Shown: positions 1 through 13,282 of the stretch, in pieces
How the letters are laid out: each line of letters starts with the position of its first letter
How positions within the stretch are numbered: the stretch's first letter is position 1
Source: Sympetrum striolatum
Taxonomy: Eukaryota; Arthropoda; Insecta; Odonata; Libellulidae
DNA length: 64,000 nt
Direction: 5' to 3'
NCBI GenBank assembly: GCA_947579665.1
Contig: OX388348.1
Location: forward strand, 10,416,001-10,480,000
Translations under genes and position numbers: made by a program
The notes under the pieces: model-generated
Database searches by the model: none
Seen by the model: only the letters and a program-made list of their open reading frames with translations
Told to the model about the DNA's origin: nothing

Positions 1-1223
1 TAGTTATACTGATACGAGGATAAATAGAAAAATTGATTTACCCTACCGGTAACAAATGTAACTGACTCTAAATTGGTGTGAATACAAATGGTGGCCCGTG
101 GTGCTTATACTGACATGATAATTGGCACGTTCCGAGAAAAGATATGTGATAAATGAGTATTGTGTATACCTGCCGCTGTACCAAATCTGCCATGGGCTAT
201 CCTGCTATGTAGAAGGTATGTAAAAGGAAAATCAATATGAATATTAGCAAAAATTGTGAAATCACATCTTTTAATCAAGTTCAGATAATCTGTTACCTAC
301 TCAGTCAAGGCCTTATATCACTTTTAATTATCCGTAGGGAAATATCCGTAATATCTCATTGAAAGTCATAATGAAAACGCAACCGATTTTCTCAGTTTCA
401 ATGTGGAACATTGCAAGACATCAGAAACTGAACGCAGAAAACAATTTTGAGGTATTTACCGAAGCTCATGAATACGAGTATCTATCGTACAATCACGCGT
501 AGACATCGGTTTTCATGTAAATATAGAAATATTGGAATATCGGCTGTTAATGAATTATGACCCCTGAGGACGGTAGCATTGCTATTGGAAAGATATTTAG
601 GTACAATTAAAGTACGGCATTCCTTTCTTGCTTTATCCGAATACCGGGAAGTAAGAGGAGGAACGCCGACAAAGACGGCTTTTGGAGGTTTAAAACCTGT
701 AATAATAATCGGTTTGTCATGAAATTCAATTCCAGAGCGACATTGCGTTAATTTTATATGTTTTGAGAAAGTAGGAGCAGAATCAATTGTTTCAATAAGG
801 TCACGCACGCAAATTCCCAATCCAATTGTCTGCTTTGAATTCGCTCTCTACTGAATATATCTTTGCGGCATAAGCTTCTACAATTTCTTGGCTCTCCTTT
901 TTCCTTCTTCCTTATAAACATCCCCGCGCACAAAATGGCGCCCAAGGGACCATTCCCTCCTGTCCTCAATTAAAGTTGGCAGCAATTAGCGCCTCTCATA
1001 CCTTGGCTCTAATCCAACCTTTTCTTCGTTGCGCAGTATCAACCTTCATTTGTCGAAGAGGGAAATGGCACGTAAACTCATGTTCTGAGGAGCTTCAATT
1101 GAAATAGTTAGACGTTGAGAGATCGAAAATTGATCTTCGTGTTTTAATGTCATCTTTATTGATGATGTGCAGACAATGAGTTTGAATTTCAAAACCAACA
1201 TCCGATTTGATTTAAATTATTAA
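1..1223. other. AT-rich sequence without a recognisable gene
   Basis: Short open frames occur here, for example 482-820 on the minus strand, but none has a recognisable domain. Part of that frame is a piece of a dispersed repeat (655-688, listed separately). I see no exon, RNA gene or regulatory site I can defend. Confidence 0.6.
655..688. repeat. Single arm of the foldback repeat seen at 7567-7768
   Basis: The stretch from gaggaacgccgacaaag to gacggcttttggag matches the right arm of the foldback at 7726-7768 with about one difference over 30 bases. No opposite arm is visible nearby, so this is a solo or truncated copy. It explains why two unrelated minus-strand frames both read PKAVFVGVP. 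Confidence 0.6.
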
Positions 1224-1460
1224 CCGGCCTTGGTGGTCGAGTGTCCAGCTACGCTATCGCTCCAAGGTCCCGGGTTCGAATCCCGAGTGATCGGAAAACT
1301 CCAATCAGGGAATGATTGTGCGTGTTCGTTGTTCCTGTTGCCTCGGTGAAGCATCTAAGTGAATTGTTCAATAGAGAGCTTATGGAGACTTGTGAATAGC
1401 CGTGAAGTTATGAGGACTTCACCCATAAATGGTAACAGCAGCTTAGCAGAAAAATAAACA
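1224..1460 (+). mobile_element. tRNA-derived SINE, copy 1
   Basis: The head at 1224-1294 is tRNA-like. It starts ccggccttggtgg, contains the B-box-like cgggttcgaatcccg, and ends atcgg. The next segment (aatcagggaatgattgtg) matches the segment after the tRNA-like head at 46500-46583 (gttagggaatggttgtct), so both belong to one family. The anticodon region has decayed, so this is a SINE rather than a working tRNA gene. The 3' boundary near 1455, where an A-rich stretch follows, is a guess. The tRNA of origin is uncertain; the other copy has a long variable-arm-like segment resembling a type II (Leu/Ser) tRNA. Confidence 0.7.
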
Positions 1461-2655
1461 TATCTTTGATGGAAAACGTGAGTCCTTAAAACGAGTCTGT
1501 TGTATCGGCTGCTTGAATACCTCGTGTTCTGTGTTTTCTCTGGTTTCTTAGGTACCTTCTAACCATCTGCTCTTCAAGTATTTCTTTCAATTTTTCATTT
1601 GTAACTTTCTAATCCTCAGGCGAATGAGGCATTTAATTGATTTCGGATTTAAGTGTGCATTTATCAGAAACACTGACGATGTTTGCGTGTTTCGAGACGA
1701 ATTGTTGAGCAGCCCACCGCTTCACTGTCACAAGGAAATTTGTCGGTCGCCATTTTGAGGATTAGGAAGGAAAATAAAGCTCGATAGAGGGGGACACAAG
1801 CGAGGAAAGATCCTAATAGAATTGGTAGTTATGTATCTGTTTTTGTTGGTACAGAAACGATTACTGGTATTTTATTCACGTTTACTGTAAAATGTAAACA
1901 CACGTAGCTGAATGAAGTAAGAAATTACGTAGAAAGTTGCAAATGTTTTTGTTATTTAATTATGTCTTTCCACAGAGTACGGCCAGAAATGATCGATTAT
2001 GTACGTAATTGCACAAGTTTTGGAAAAAGATCAGCTTAGTCGAAAATATTGTGTCAAACAGAAGTATATACCTCTAACTACGTTAATTTACCTCTATCAT
2101 TTTAAGAACAATTTTCTCCATTTACATCAGTTCAAATGGAATTAATTCTTTCTCGCCCCCAATAATATAATTCAGTATTTCCAAAATCATTTTTATTGAT
2201 AAAATGTACACTTACAAATAACACATTAAAAAAATCGCCATAAAAGATACAACGTAAAATAAATGAGTATTTGATGAATTACTGCATGAATTGAAGTCTA
2301 CGGGGAACTGAAAAGCAGACCCATTGATTTACTCTCGTTGGCGCTCTAACTAATTATTCCAGGAATAACCAGAAATATAAAGACAATATCTGTTTTATAT
2401 GAGGAATCGAGTTATCTACTTTACTATCGCAAACTGTGCGCAAGGCCAAGTCAAATCAAACGGATTCATTTCTCCGCCCACAGCACATGTAGGAATACAG
2501 AGATTCATGCTGTTACTAAACCACAGCATAAAATAATCATTTTTATTTGTGGGAATGCTAAGGAGGGAGTTTCCAATTCCTAGGGAATGATTGGCTGAAG
2601 GAGCGGCAGTTCATTGTATTGAAGATAATCCCGCAGTTGACAGAATTCAAAGGCT
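1461..2655. other. No gene seen
   Basis: AT-rich sequence with only short random frames. I see no repeat, RNA or conserved motif that I can support. Confidence 0.5.
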
Positions 2656-3597
2656 AATGTTTGGAAATTGAATACCATGACCATAATGAGAATACAAGAA
2701 AATAAATCTACTCTTGGGTTCTATCCGCATAACCCTGTTCACAAATCTTTCACAGTCACAGCCAGTAACCTTTGGAACTCTCTTCCATCCACTATGGAAA
2801 ATCTGCCATCAATGCATACCTTTAAGCGTAAATGCCACAATCATTTATTGAACATACAAATTAGCACTCAAACCTTTTGACCGCGTCCCATTTCTTTTTA
2901 CCCACAATGTATTCAAGTCTTGATTCACACCCCTTTCTGTTAGTTAATCTGTTTGTTCTTTACACTATTGTTCGGTTTTGATCCGCTGCCTCACATAATA
3001 TATGTATAAATGTACATAATTAACGATTAGGTAATTTAGGTTATTTTAAAATCTTATTTTTTAAATTTTTAAAATTTTTTTGCTTATTGTCTTTGTCCAA
3101 TGTCATATAAACTCTATGTTTCTGATTTTTTATTCATTCTCAACCTTAATGTATTTAATCGTTTTGTTATTCTTGAAATATTCCTATGTGTTTTATCTTT
3201 TTTTTGCTACAATTCTTGTATTTAGATTTAATGTTGTCGTTTGTGAAGATATTTTGTTCGATTTGATTGCTTGTAGTGAATGTGTATTGGCTCTTTTGCA
3301 TAATTTTTATCTATTCTCTGCTTGTCTTTCATAATTATTTTATTCTCCTTCTTCACAAAATACAGTTTTCTACCTGTAGGTTTCGCAGGTTTTTCACACT
3401 CCCCTTCCTGTGAGTGTTTTCCTGTAGTGGAAATTTTTCCTGAGCCCTCAGCATAGGTTTTTTTAAAAATCCACATACTAGTTTTGTACTTTTGCAAACT
3501 ATCTCTTTCTTTCTGTTTCGCATGGGTTAGGTGCAAGAAGAGACTTTCTAGTCTCAATCTGGCCCGAATAAAGGCCATTTATTATTATTATTCCTCT
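2656..3597 (+). mobile_element. 3' end of a LINE (CR1/L2-like group) with ATT tail
   Basis: This is a 5'-truncated LINE. The 3' end of the second ORF is at 2668-2880. A long T-rich 3' UTR follows, then a conserved terminal block at 3531-3580 (catgggttaggtgcaag, agagactttctagtctcaat, cccgaataaaggcc) and a short ATT microsatellite tail. The terminal block recurs at 32546-32640, 43066-43110, 53827-53889 and 55261-55304. The UTR block around 3380-3420 (gcaggtttttcacactcccc) recurs in reverse at 43200-43260, which confirms that these are copies of one family. Confidence 0.8.
2668..2880 (+). pseudogene. C-terminal tail of LINE ORF2
   Basis: A 70-codon open frame ends in a pattern typical of the last residues of CR1/L2/Jockey-group LINE polyproteins. 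SFTVTASNLWNSLPSTM is followed by a Phe-Lys-rich segment, HTFKRKCHNHLL, just before the stop. In intact elements this lies after the reverse transcriptase; no transcriptase is present upstream, so the copy is 5'-truncated. The upstream limit is where similarity to LINE protein fades. The fragment has no independent function. Confidence 0.75.
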
Positions 3598-3604
3598 CGT
3601 GGCA

Positions 3605-6600
3605 CATCGAATCACTTGAAACTGGAACAAAGTGCGCTCTTGGTCAGAGTCATTGGTATGCATTCTCCATTGTTAGGGCATTAGGATTATTTTTGGGTAA
3701 TTTTCGACAAGTAAGTTTTTAAGTCAATTGACTTTCGGTAAATGAATTGCAATTCATTTTTAAGGATCGTTTGTTGGAATATCGCTGCGGAGGGAAGCGT
3801 TGGTACGAAGTGACCAATGCTCAGGAATTCAGTGAATGCACTGCCCTTGTAACGTACTATGTACGACATCTTCTTGGATTAAATTGAAATTGTTATAACC
3901 CATGTTTGATATCTATGGTATTTATATGCATTAGGAAACGCCCCAACTGATGGTCAATAGTAAACTGTTCTTGCTAATTAAATTCCAATTTTAGTATAAC
4001 CTATGCGACGGCGATCCACGAAGTTCCATGAAGAAAAATTAATAGTTTCGTAATTACGCATTCCATAACTCTACGTAGCTATTTTTATGCAACCGCCATT
4101 TCTTGATTCATCCACGCTAACGCCCACTTCCTAACATTTGGAATTACTCCTCTTTGCAAAGTTATTTCCACCCATTTATTAGGATGGAGTTCCACACAGT
4201 TGAAACTTCCTCGATTGCTAACATAAATAGATTTTTCTGGATAACAATTCACATTGTACTCGAATTTCTAAATATATGTTATTTAAATATTCATGCACTC
4301 AAATGAACATACTATTCGGTAACGTTTTGAAAATGCAGTAAGACAAACCGATGATATACTGATATTATCAGGCTCAGTTTGGAATGACTTGAATGCGTAA
4401 TTTTCAGCTCAGGGAAAATGTTTTACTGAATATCCAGGAAATCATCCGTATTCAAACGTTTCTATATCAAATATGTCATTTTGTTTCAGTTGAATTCGAA
4501 ATGTGTTACTGGTATGTTAAGATGCAATTTAGCATATTGTGTCAAAAGTATGTAATTCATTTTTATCGTTTCTTGTGAACCAACCGAATAGCAATGACAC
4601 AACGAGATCTTTATCGGTTGTGACATTTTAATTTTCTCGACAATTTAAGACGAATATCAAGGAATTACTTTTTCTCGGGTGGAGATTCTTCAGTAGAATA
4701 ACTAAGGGCAAATTCAGGTGACTTTGGTGCCATTTTTGTGATAAAATCTTACTTTCCCTTAGACGAATAACCGTTTATTATTATATTAATAATCAAGTGT
4801 ATAAACTTTCAAAGTAACGACATTTTAAGTACTTCTACATCAATTCGTAAATTGTAAAGCGTAATGAATTTCTTTTAGCGTAAACGACATTTGACCAGAT
4901 ATCGGCTGAATTTAACGCGAAAGACCGAGAAACAACTGAGCATCGGAATTCCCCAATCACAGGCTTAACTGCTCCAGCGATTTGCCATCCCAAACCATTT
5001 ACCACCAGATTTTCTCTTTTAATTTCACTCCCTCCAGTTGACAAAATGGCTAACAGCCCCTAAACGCTCGAGAAAATCGTCTTTGGACGCCATTTTCGGT
5101 TAATTGAATCGTCTTCTGTTTCAGGCGTTGATGAGAGAAGGTGGTCAATTGGAAGCATCTCGCCTTTCTCACGCTAATGTCTTGGAAACGAAATAAAAGT
5201 TTCTCACCGATTATTTGCTCCTTTTCTCATTTGCTTCCTTGGCAACGGCGATGTAATTAAGAAAATACCATCCGATTCAGAAGAGAAAATGTTATCCTTG
5301 CTCTCGCATTGCCAGAATAAGAGTTCTCAAAGTGAAATAGTTTTTAATTCATCATGACAATCATCGAAGATCAAAACTTCGACGGAAATACTTACGTTTA
5401 TTAAATTATGACTCGATTTATGTTCAGATACTTTTTTAATTACTACAATAATTTAAAACTGTAGTTGATTAAAATATTCTGTATCGACAGACAGTAATTT
5501 CGTTATCAAATTTGATATCGTAAATATTTACGACAGAAAACTTTACTATCAAATATCTTCATTTTCACATTTCACCATCTCTAAACTTATCTAGTATGTC
5601 TTTGGATACTCCATTTCAAATCGTAATCTAGTCTTACTTCACCATTAATTAAATACGTAATAGGATTTCATAATCATCATAGGATTGGCTCCATCAGAAA
5701 CTAAATCCTGAATCTTCCCACCAAGAAAAATAACAAACCGTAATCGCCTGCAAAGTATCGCGTATCTCAGAGAGTAAATTCCTCAGCTGTTCAAATCTTG
5801 GAAAGGCGTTAGAGGAACAGGACAAGTGAAAATCACTCTCTCCCCATTAACGGAAATCCCCTTTAGCCTAATTACGAGTCTCCTATTACGTCCTTAATAA
5901 GTAAATAGCATTTCTAACTCGCTTTCGGATCTTCTCGTTTGTCATTTGAAGAACCGTCTTTTCTGCACAAGAGTGAATGCAGTGAGGCGACACCGAAATG
6001 AACGTCATGTATTTTCTCGAATAATAAACGAATTTCTTTTCCTTTTCTTCCCGAACTATTTCAGCCACGTTATAACAAGTTAGGTGGCCTGAAAATAAAA
6101 TATACGCGTTCCTATTACATACTTATGATTTCATATATCCTTATTAAACACGCTCCTTTTAAGAAGCGTACACGCTATCTCATTCGCTATGTTCGATAAT
6201 TTTCATTTCCTCTAACTTTTTTCTTAAAGTCATTTTATTCGTGATATAATTTTCCGCTTATAATTAAGAAATAAAACAAATTCCTTAGGCAGTTTTTATT
6301 TCATTATACTGAACTTGGAAGTTTATTTAATCCTCGCAATGTTTACATATAAAATTGCTTACCAAATTGTAAAATTTGTTAAGTATTTGGAAATAAATAC
6401 GAATAAAGTTATTGAAATTAGTGTTTTGACTTTCGTAACTTAAAATTTGGCCACAAAATATTTCCTAAAATCAGCCTAATCCAACTTTAGGAACAAAAAT
6501 TAGTGTAGTTGAATACTTTGGGAATTGCAGTCTAGTTTGCCTCAGCTTTATTCAGCTAATGAACAAAGCCGACCAATCCCACGCGAATATAGCACTATGA

Positions 6601-7566
6601 AAGCATGACTTGTTCTTTTCAATGCATTCAAAATAAAGGGAGACAAGTTCCATTGCCCAGCATCAATTGTGCCTCAGAGGCATTCGTACTAACCTGCAAT
6701 GATGAAAAAAATTAATTTACTCCCCCATCTACCAAAAATGAAACATTCTCCTTCCATGAAGGTCAGGAACATGAAATGCAGCAATACCGAAAATTACGAC
6801 GATATTAAGTCAAGGTTAATATTTATATATATTAGTTTCAGAAGAAAATAATAATTTATATATAAGGAAACTTGGTACTGCCCCGATATTTTCATCTCAA
6901 AAATTCAAGTTATAGGGAACATCTTAAAAAATATTGAACGTGTGACGATTTAGTGTTAAAAGGAGGGTGGGTGCAATCATGCGTACTTTCCCTCGTGAAA
7001 GAGCATCGCTGAAAACAAACGCTCCTCGTAGGGGGAGAGATTACACCGGAAACGCAGAGGATAAATATCTGTTAATCCGAGGAACAAAGAAGGGTATCTT
7101 GCAAAAAGTTGAATGAAGTGGGAGCTAGGGATTATTGGAGCAGGTGCGCAGGAAATTGGATCTCGTTTAGGAGGAAACACGATGTTTGGAAGAAGATAAT
7201 TAGTGATAAAAGATATACTTGGAAGAGAGATTATGAGGAGGAATGAAGAGGTTTTGGAAAATTAATGATCTTCTTGGTGAGCGAGGGAAAGCAAACCTTT
7301 CTCGGGAAAATTGCGTGTTTCGACTTAATCAACTCTCTTACTTGGATTTCGAAGCTTAAATTGATTAAACTCTGGTCGATAAAGCGATATAAACTCTATT
7401 AAAATATTGACATCCATACTTACTAATCCTAAAGGAAGGTCATTTTCGAGGTGGGTAATTTTTTATTTCCCGTCTAATTTACAAATCTAGGTTTAATCTT
7501 CGTTCTCATTTGTATGTTAGAAAAGAAAATTTGGAACACGGCTGTGATGAATTAGAGTTTTAAGAA
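3605..7566. other. Long AT-rich stretch without a gene
   Basis: Open frames here are under 70 codons, with no recognisable domain or clustering. I see no tRNA, rRNA or transposon signature. Confidence 0.5.
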
Positions 7567-7768
7567 TCTCCAAAAGCCGTCTTTGTCGGCCTTGCTCACC
7601 TGTTTCACCTCTATTCGGAAACAACCGGAAGACTCGCATTGTCTATTCCTCGGATATGCATCAATGGTTATCAGCAGCGCCATTGAAATATACGTTTGGA
7701 GCTCCTAAAAGACCCGAGCCTTCCTGGTGAAGGCGGTGAGGAACGCCGACAAACACGGCTTTTGGAGA
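7567..7768. mobile_element. Short foldback (MITE-like) element
   Basis: Two arms of about 43 bases face each other at 7567-7609 and 7726-7768. Both begin tctccaaaagccgt and continue tttgtcggc, with about seven mismatches. The centre is about 116 bases with no coding capacity. A related single arm lies at 655-688, so this is a family and not a chance hairpin. I could not see a convincing target duplication, so the superfamily is unassigned. Confidence 0.65.
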
Positions 7769-10700
7769 CCTCTGATTTCCAATGGTGTGTACGTTTTCCA
7801 TCTGAAGCCAAAAGATTTGTAAATACAATTCCTTGTTATCATAGTTAGTATAAGAAAAATTCACTAAGAAATTAAAATGTCCGTTTTGAATGATGATCCA
7901 CCAGATGTCAGATGAGACGATTAATTATGGCGAAAGACTTTCAGCGGAAGGATAAACCTCTTAAGCACTGCTTTTCCTCCTGCTAATCATGTCCACAGTT
8001 TTGCAAATCTCGACCAGGACGATTGCTATCCTCAAATGCAATATTTATATTGACCACAACTTCTGATCTTCTTTTGAATCCCCAATCAGAATGTATCGAT
8101 ACAGAATATTTAATTTCCTGACCTTTTTCACGAAATTGTTCTGAAAGAACTTATTATTTATGAACGAAAGAAAACGTTGTCTTTTCGATAGAAATATTTT
8201 CAATCAAATCTCCAGTCTAACCAAGTGCATGTTGTGTATTGAATGGCATTATAAAAATATTAAATTAAATAAATAATAGCGTGGAAAGGGCATATAAACA
8301 GTTATAACTCATGAAATACAACAGATTACAACAAACTTAGACAATGACGAAGTTGGTACGACATTTCTTTCAAAGTCTTTTCACACGAGTTCCAAGTTAT
8401 CATTGAAAATGTAAGATAGTGGATAAAAGAGGATTTATGCATCAACTATTAAAGTCGCTGATCTATTATAATTTGTAATCGATAGAACTCTTAAGGAAGA
8501 AAAAAATATTTTTGTGATCGCTGATGTGGTTTTGCTTTTCAATGAAGCCAAAATGCCTTTTTTTATTCAAAGAATTCTAAAAAGGTGAAAGTGCAATAAG
8601 TTCTGAACCAACACGATTTAAAATTGTTAATTTTTTGGAGACCTACGAAGATGAAAATGATTAATTATTTTTAAAGTTTTTTGTTTAGCTGAAAAGGCAC
8701 CAAAAACTTTTGGACCGATTGAGATATTTTATTAAATATTTAAAAGAACTTTAAACGGGTGAAAGCTTTGGTTGACGAAGAATTGGGAGAAGGAATATCT
8801 CAGCGACGGTTGGCATAGACTCCCTTGTTGATGGACCTTCTTTGAGAGCAATGCACGCTGGGATAGAATGCACCGGGGGGGATTATCTAGTGTACCCCTC
8901 TATTTCGCTGTGTTACCGCCAGAGGGACAACTTTTCGAGCCTTCGTTTCTTCCAGCGATTTCAAATTCCGTCGGTAAAGTAGTTTCATGCAAATGCAGGG
9001 TTCGCACAACTTATAATATGAATACATTCATGAGGGCTATCCGGCTAACATTGATAATCCTTTTGGTATTAAAAAGGCCTTAATTAAAAAGTCGAAGGAA
9101 ATTTACATCTTCAGGACGAAATCGGAGCAGCGGATTGCATTTTTTCTGTTCTCATTTACATCCACAGCTACTCGCTGCGTCTTTCTTCTTTTGGTGAGTG
9201 GCAGAGAGTCCTAATTTCCTAATCCAATACTAGCTCGTATCTGGGAAAGATTTGATTCGACTGGCATTTCTCTCAATTCTCGATGATATCAATTCGATAT
9301 CTAATCATCCAATAGAGGATCTTCCGTCTGAACATAATCAGCTAATCAAATATTCCCTTGAACAATTGCCGATGAGGAAACACATAAATTCAAAATGAGG
9401 AGTTTCTTTTGTCTGATATATCGATGCGAGGTTACATCGAATCTTATTTTAATGGAAATACATGTTGAATTTGGAAATATTTAAGAAACGAAAACAGTCA
9501 AGCCTAGTATAAGCTAGTCATAGTATGATATAAACAAATTCGTATTAGTTAACGTCTTATTTCCATGGATATTTGGGACGACTAATTGAAAATAGGCGTG
9601 TAAGCAATATTGTCGCTCAAGAGGTAGATATTATTTTAGTAGAATTAACATTTAATTTGTGTGGGCATATCTTAAATAATCTTCTCTTAAATAAAACTTC
9701 TTAGAATCCATTCTCAGATAACGCATAGTTTATTATTAACGAAGCTCATAATTCATTAATTTAAGATAATCTAAATTTTTTATCCTGAATATTTTTCTTA
9801 TGCATAGTTAGCAAAATAATTCTGTGTACTAACTCGTACTTCTCTTATATTCTCTACTTCCCGCATAATTTTGATCAAAACCATTCTTTTCCGCAATTTA
9901 AAGTTAAACTTAAATTTGTAATGAATTTAACGTCGAGGACCGAAATCAATAAACAAATGCAGGCTCTTAAAAATCTATTGATTGTACTAAGTATTTCACT
10001 CAATTCAAAATAATAGAACATATTAGTTGTACTGTGTTTAGTTATCAATCATGTTTCTATTCTCAAAGTAAAGTTCTCGCAAAATGAAAATCGTCCCTTT
10101 CCCAAAACTCATCTGGGAGATAATTTATTGTAAGAGGCCCTTGACCAGAACTGCCCCAAAGTATAGTTTTGGGACACATTTTCTCAAGTATTCCGTGTGC
10201 GCTGTCGTAACAAGATCACAGCAGAAATATTTACAAAGGAAAAAGGTATTTTTAGCTTTAAGATGATCGGAGAAAGTAAAGAAAGCTAAACTAAGGTGCG
10301 ATCCTCTTCCGATGTTGCTCTGTTTTATAGCTAAAATTGTATTTTGTCAGTCTTTTCATCGCCTTCCTCTTTTTGGTAAAGAGTATTTATGGAGACAAAC
10401 CTGTGATTAATTAGGAATATAGTTTTTCTTACTTCTAATTCGATATCCAAAAATTTCTTTGTTCACGTCATTTTCCCTTTGTAATGGAATTTGTAGTGGA
10501 ATATCCGTCCCTTAATCTTAAGAGAATTAGGCGGGGAACTCAATAGAAGTTATAATAAAGATATAAATTGAGGATATAAATAGATAATAATAAATGATAA
10601 AATATAAAGCTTGTTCATGGAAAATCGAATGCAACGAAATTATGCGCACAAATTCTTAAGCTTAAATAATATTCAGTATAATATTTATATAAAATAACAA

Positions 10701-11204
10701 TTCCCAAATCCCTTCACATGCGATCACTCTTATTCTCTGCTAATTAGTGCACTCATAATATGTATGGTGTGGTATTTTTCACAATTTTATGGTTTGCTGT
10801 TAATGCATGCTTATAGGTACCGTTATAGACGCAACACCTCCGTCAAACCTTTCCCATATCTTATATTCTGCCTGTGTTTTGCGGAAGTGAACTTTGAGGA
10901 AGAATGTGCGAGCAACACTTGTGCCGTGAATCAAGAGGGTGGGATGTCTTCGTTGAACAACTCCGCTGTTTACTTCGGGCGACTGCTCCCGAACACACCG
11001 ACTTGTCTCCGAAGTCAGACTTCTCTAATTGAAGGCACTTTACTCATTTGTTTTAATAAGAGCAAGTTTAGAATAAATGCCACAAAAATAAAACTGGAGT
11101 GGAGTATGAATGGGAAATGAAAACAACTATAATTGTACTTGTATCTATTTATGAGTATATATATATACAATTATAGCTTTTATGCACTATTAAATGTCTC
11201 AAAC
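7769..11204. other. No gene seen
   Basis: Mostly AT-rich. Open frames at 8868-9083 and 10764-11120 (118 codons) have no motif or composition that suggests coding, and I treat them as chance. Confidence 0.45.
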
Positions 11205-11274
11205 AAAAACGGACTTGAAGAAAGTCAGACGGGTTCGATTCCCGGCCCCATTTCACATTTTTCAAGTTCGTTTT
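11205..11274 (+). repeat. tRNA-like B-box segment enclosed by inverted repeats
   Basis: A 17-base arm at 11206-11222 pairs with 11258-11274 with two mismatches. The loop carries gggttcgattcccggcccc (11231-11249), which has the form of a tRNA T-arm or RNA polymerase III B box. No A box is visible. It is similar in design to the larger element at 16986-17112, but the arm sequences differ. Confidence 0.5.
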
Positions 11275-13090
11275 CCCTTGGGATTTTCCTGTGTTCACTC
11301 CCTTATATGTAGAGATACTTTATCCCTTTCTTTATTATTCAACGATTTAATATATCTGTTTAAGTTTAAGATATCTGTCTGATAACGAATAATATATTTG
11401 GCAAAGATACTAAAATCAAATCCGATTGAAGTCTTAATTGGCTCGACTGTTCCCTGCATCCGCGTAAGGATTACAGGAAAAGAGTAACGATGGATACACC
11501 TAGGGAGTTTGAACAAAATGTACAGAACCATATTACCTACCAATTTGGTAAGTACCGTAAAACACGTATTTTGTGTAATCTAAAGGATGACAATCCTTAA
11601 GGGCGGTTTCCCTAAGATGGGTTTCTGCTGGAAAAATCTAAGTTTCACACATTCTGTACTAAAAAATTTGTATCCTTTGTCTGACGTGAGAAAGATGGTT
11701 ATTACCTTAACGTTGTTCTCGATCTGAACTTCCATCCCTTCTAGACAATGTGAATGTGTTTTTTTGCAACGGCACTAAATTTTGTCAAATTGAATTTCGG
11801 CTTGAAGCAATGCTAATGAAATACCTACTTTACGTTGTAATGCACTTTCGTTTGTATTCTTTTTATCTTATTAAACATTAAGACTGTGTGAAAACAGTAA
11901 TTTTAACTTAACGATTATCTTACGTACTCATATCAATGATGCTGCTGACGACTTCATTGGCTTAGAGTGACTTTCATACTTGCTTTTGAAGGTTTGAGAT
12001 AAATTGCAACAATTCCTGCAGACGATCAATCAATCCGACGGTCTGAAAAATCAAATCTCTTGAACTTATCAATCGAGATATCCCTCGGTGGTATGAATGT
12101 TTTTAATTCAATAGCTCCCAGCGTCACTACCAATATATCTCAAGTCGTAATATTTAGGAACCGCAGGATTCCTTGGAACACCAATTATCTGCGAAATCCG
12201 AAAACTCATTCGATGACAAGGAAATCGAGTGCTGTTATTACATTAAGATCCCCGGTTTAGACATGGAGCAATCCTTCAGTTGAATACATAAGTAAGTTAT
12301 ATATGCAAAAGAACGTCCTCTACGCTTCACAACCTTGAAAAAGTGCACGACCTTTATGCAAGTAATCTTCATATTTGATTAAGTGCTTCTAAATTGGAGC
12401 GTCACATTGTTTAACTTTGTCTTCAACGCCGCCTGACCACAGCGCACCTCTTCCGAAAGAATTTCATTGACCGCAACTCGACTCTAGGCGAAAACTGCGT
12501 ACACTTTGTGAACAAAATAATCAATGACGCCCGCGGCGAGATGTTGAAATGAATTTAAAAGCCTTCCCTTCTTTCAAATGTCTCAAAAATGCAAAAATAT
12601 TATTCATAATATGATTCAGTGTATGTATACAAATTAAATTTATTAATTTTATTTGTATAATTATTTGTTTTATTATTTGTGTCTACGGAATTACTTTAAC
12701 ATTACGACTTCTATAGTATCTATCCCTTTTAATTGATTATGTATAATTTCATAATAACGTAACAGTTGCTGTAGATCTCGTAGATTTTCTCTCCTTCTGC
12801 CTCAGAACCATGCATGTAAACTATCCGATATATACTTTGTATTTTATCCTCCTATTCTTCTCTTTTTTTTCGTTTGTAGTACATACAAGACCATATATAT
12901 ATAGTTGGCCGTACCGTAAATTTATAAGACGGGGCTAAATTGTCAACAGCCAGGAATAAAACCTTAATTGAAATCGGATTAAATTTATTATAATAGTACC
13001 GCACAGTAGAGAGCCTGCGAGGAAATTTCCGGAGGGGTATACTTCCACTTTCCCGGGATGTCGATGGCCCCTGGTACTGAAAAACCTCTA
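11275..13090. other. No gene seen
   Basis: AT-rich, with short unsupported frames (for example 11295-11543 minus and 12060-12260 plus). Nothing identifiable. Confidence 0.5.
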
Positions 13091-13150
13091 TGCGGCACTA
13101 CCTTATCATCTGTGGCACTACCTTACCAACTGTGGCACTACCTTACCATG
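13091..13150 (+). repeat. Three tandem copies of a 20-bp unit
   Basis: Units at 13091-13110, 13111-13130 and 13131-13150 read close to tgtggcactaccttaccaac and differ at one to three positions each. The repeat sits inside an 80-codon open frame (13058-13300) that it partly creates, since 20 is not a multiple of three and each unit reads differently. I do not regard that frame as a gene. Confidence 0.85.
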
Positions 13151-13282
13151 TGTGTGCTATCCTTCCTTCGCCTCCTCGCCTTCAGATGTTTCCCCATATT
13201 ATTATCTCCTTTCGGTTGTATTTATCTATTTTTTAAACACCTTAATTTTGTACCATCTTTAACTTCATGGGTTAGGTGCAAG
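13151..13282 (+). mobile_element. Probable scrap of the LINE 3' UTR
   Basis: A T-rich run ends in catgggttaggtgcaag (13266-13282), the same 17 bases found near the LINE 3' end at 3531-3547. The usual agagactttctagtctcaat block and ATT tail do not follow, so the copy is broken at that point. The upstream limit is a guess. Confidence 0.45.

Noticed and set aside
482..820. 112-codon minus-strand frame resembling the frame at 7661-7864
   Set aside because: The resemblance (PKAVFVGVP) is explained by a shared noncoding foldback repeat arm.
1224..1294. Functional tRNA gene
   Set aside because: The anticodon arm is not recognisable and a SINE body follows; same family as the copy at 46500.
10764..11120. 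118-codon plus-strand open frame
   Set aside because: No domain, no coding-like composition and no splice signals; chance in AT-rich DNA.
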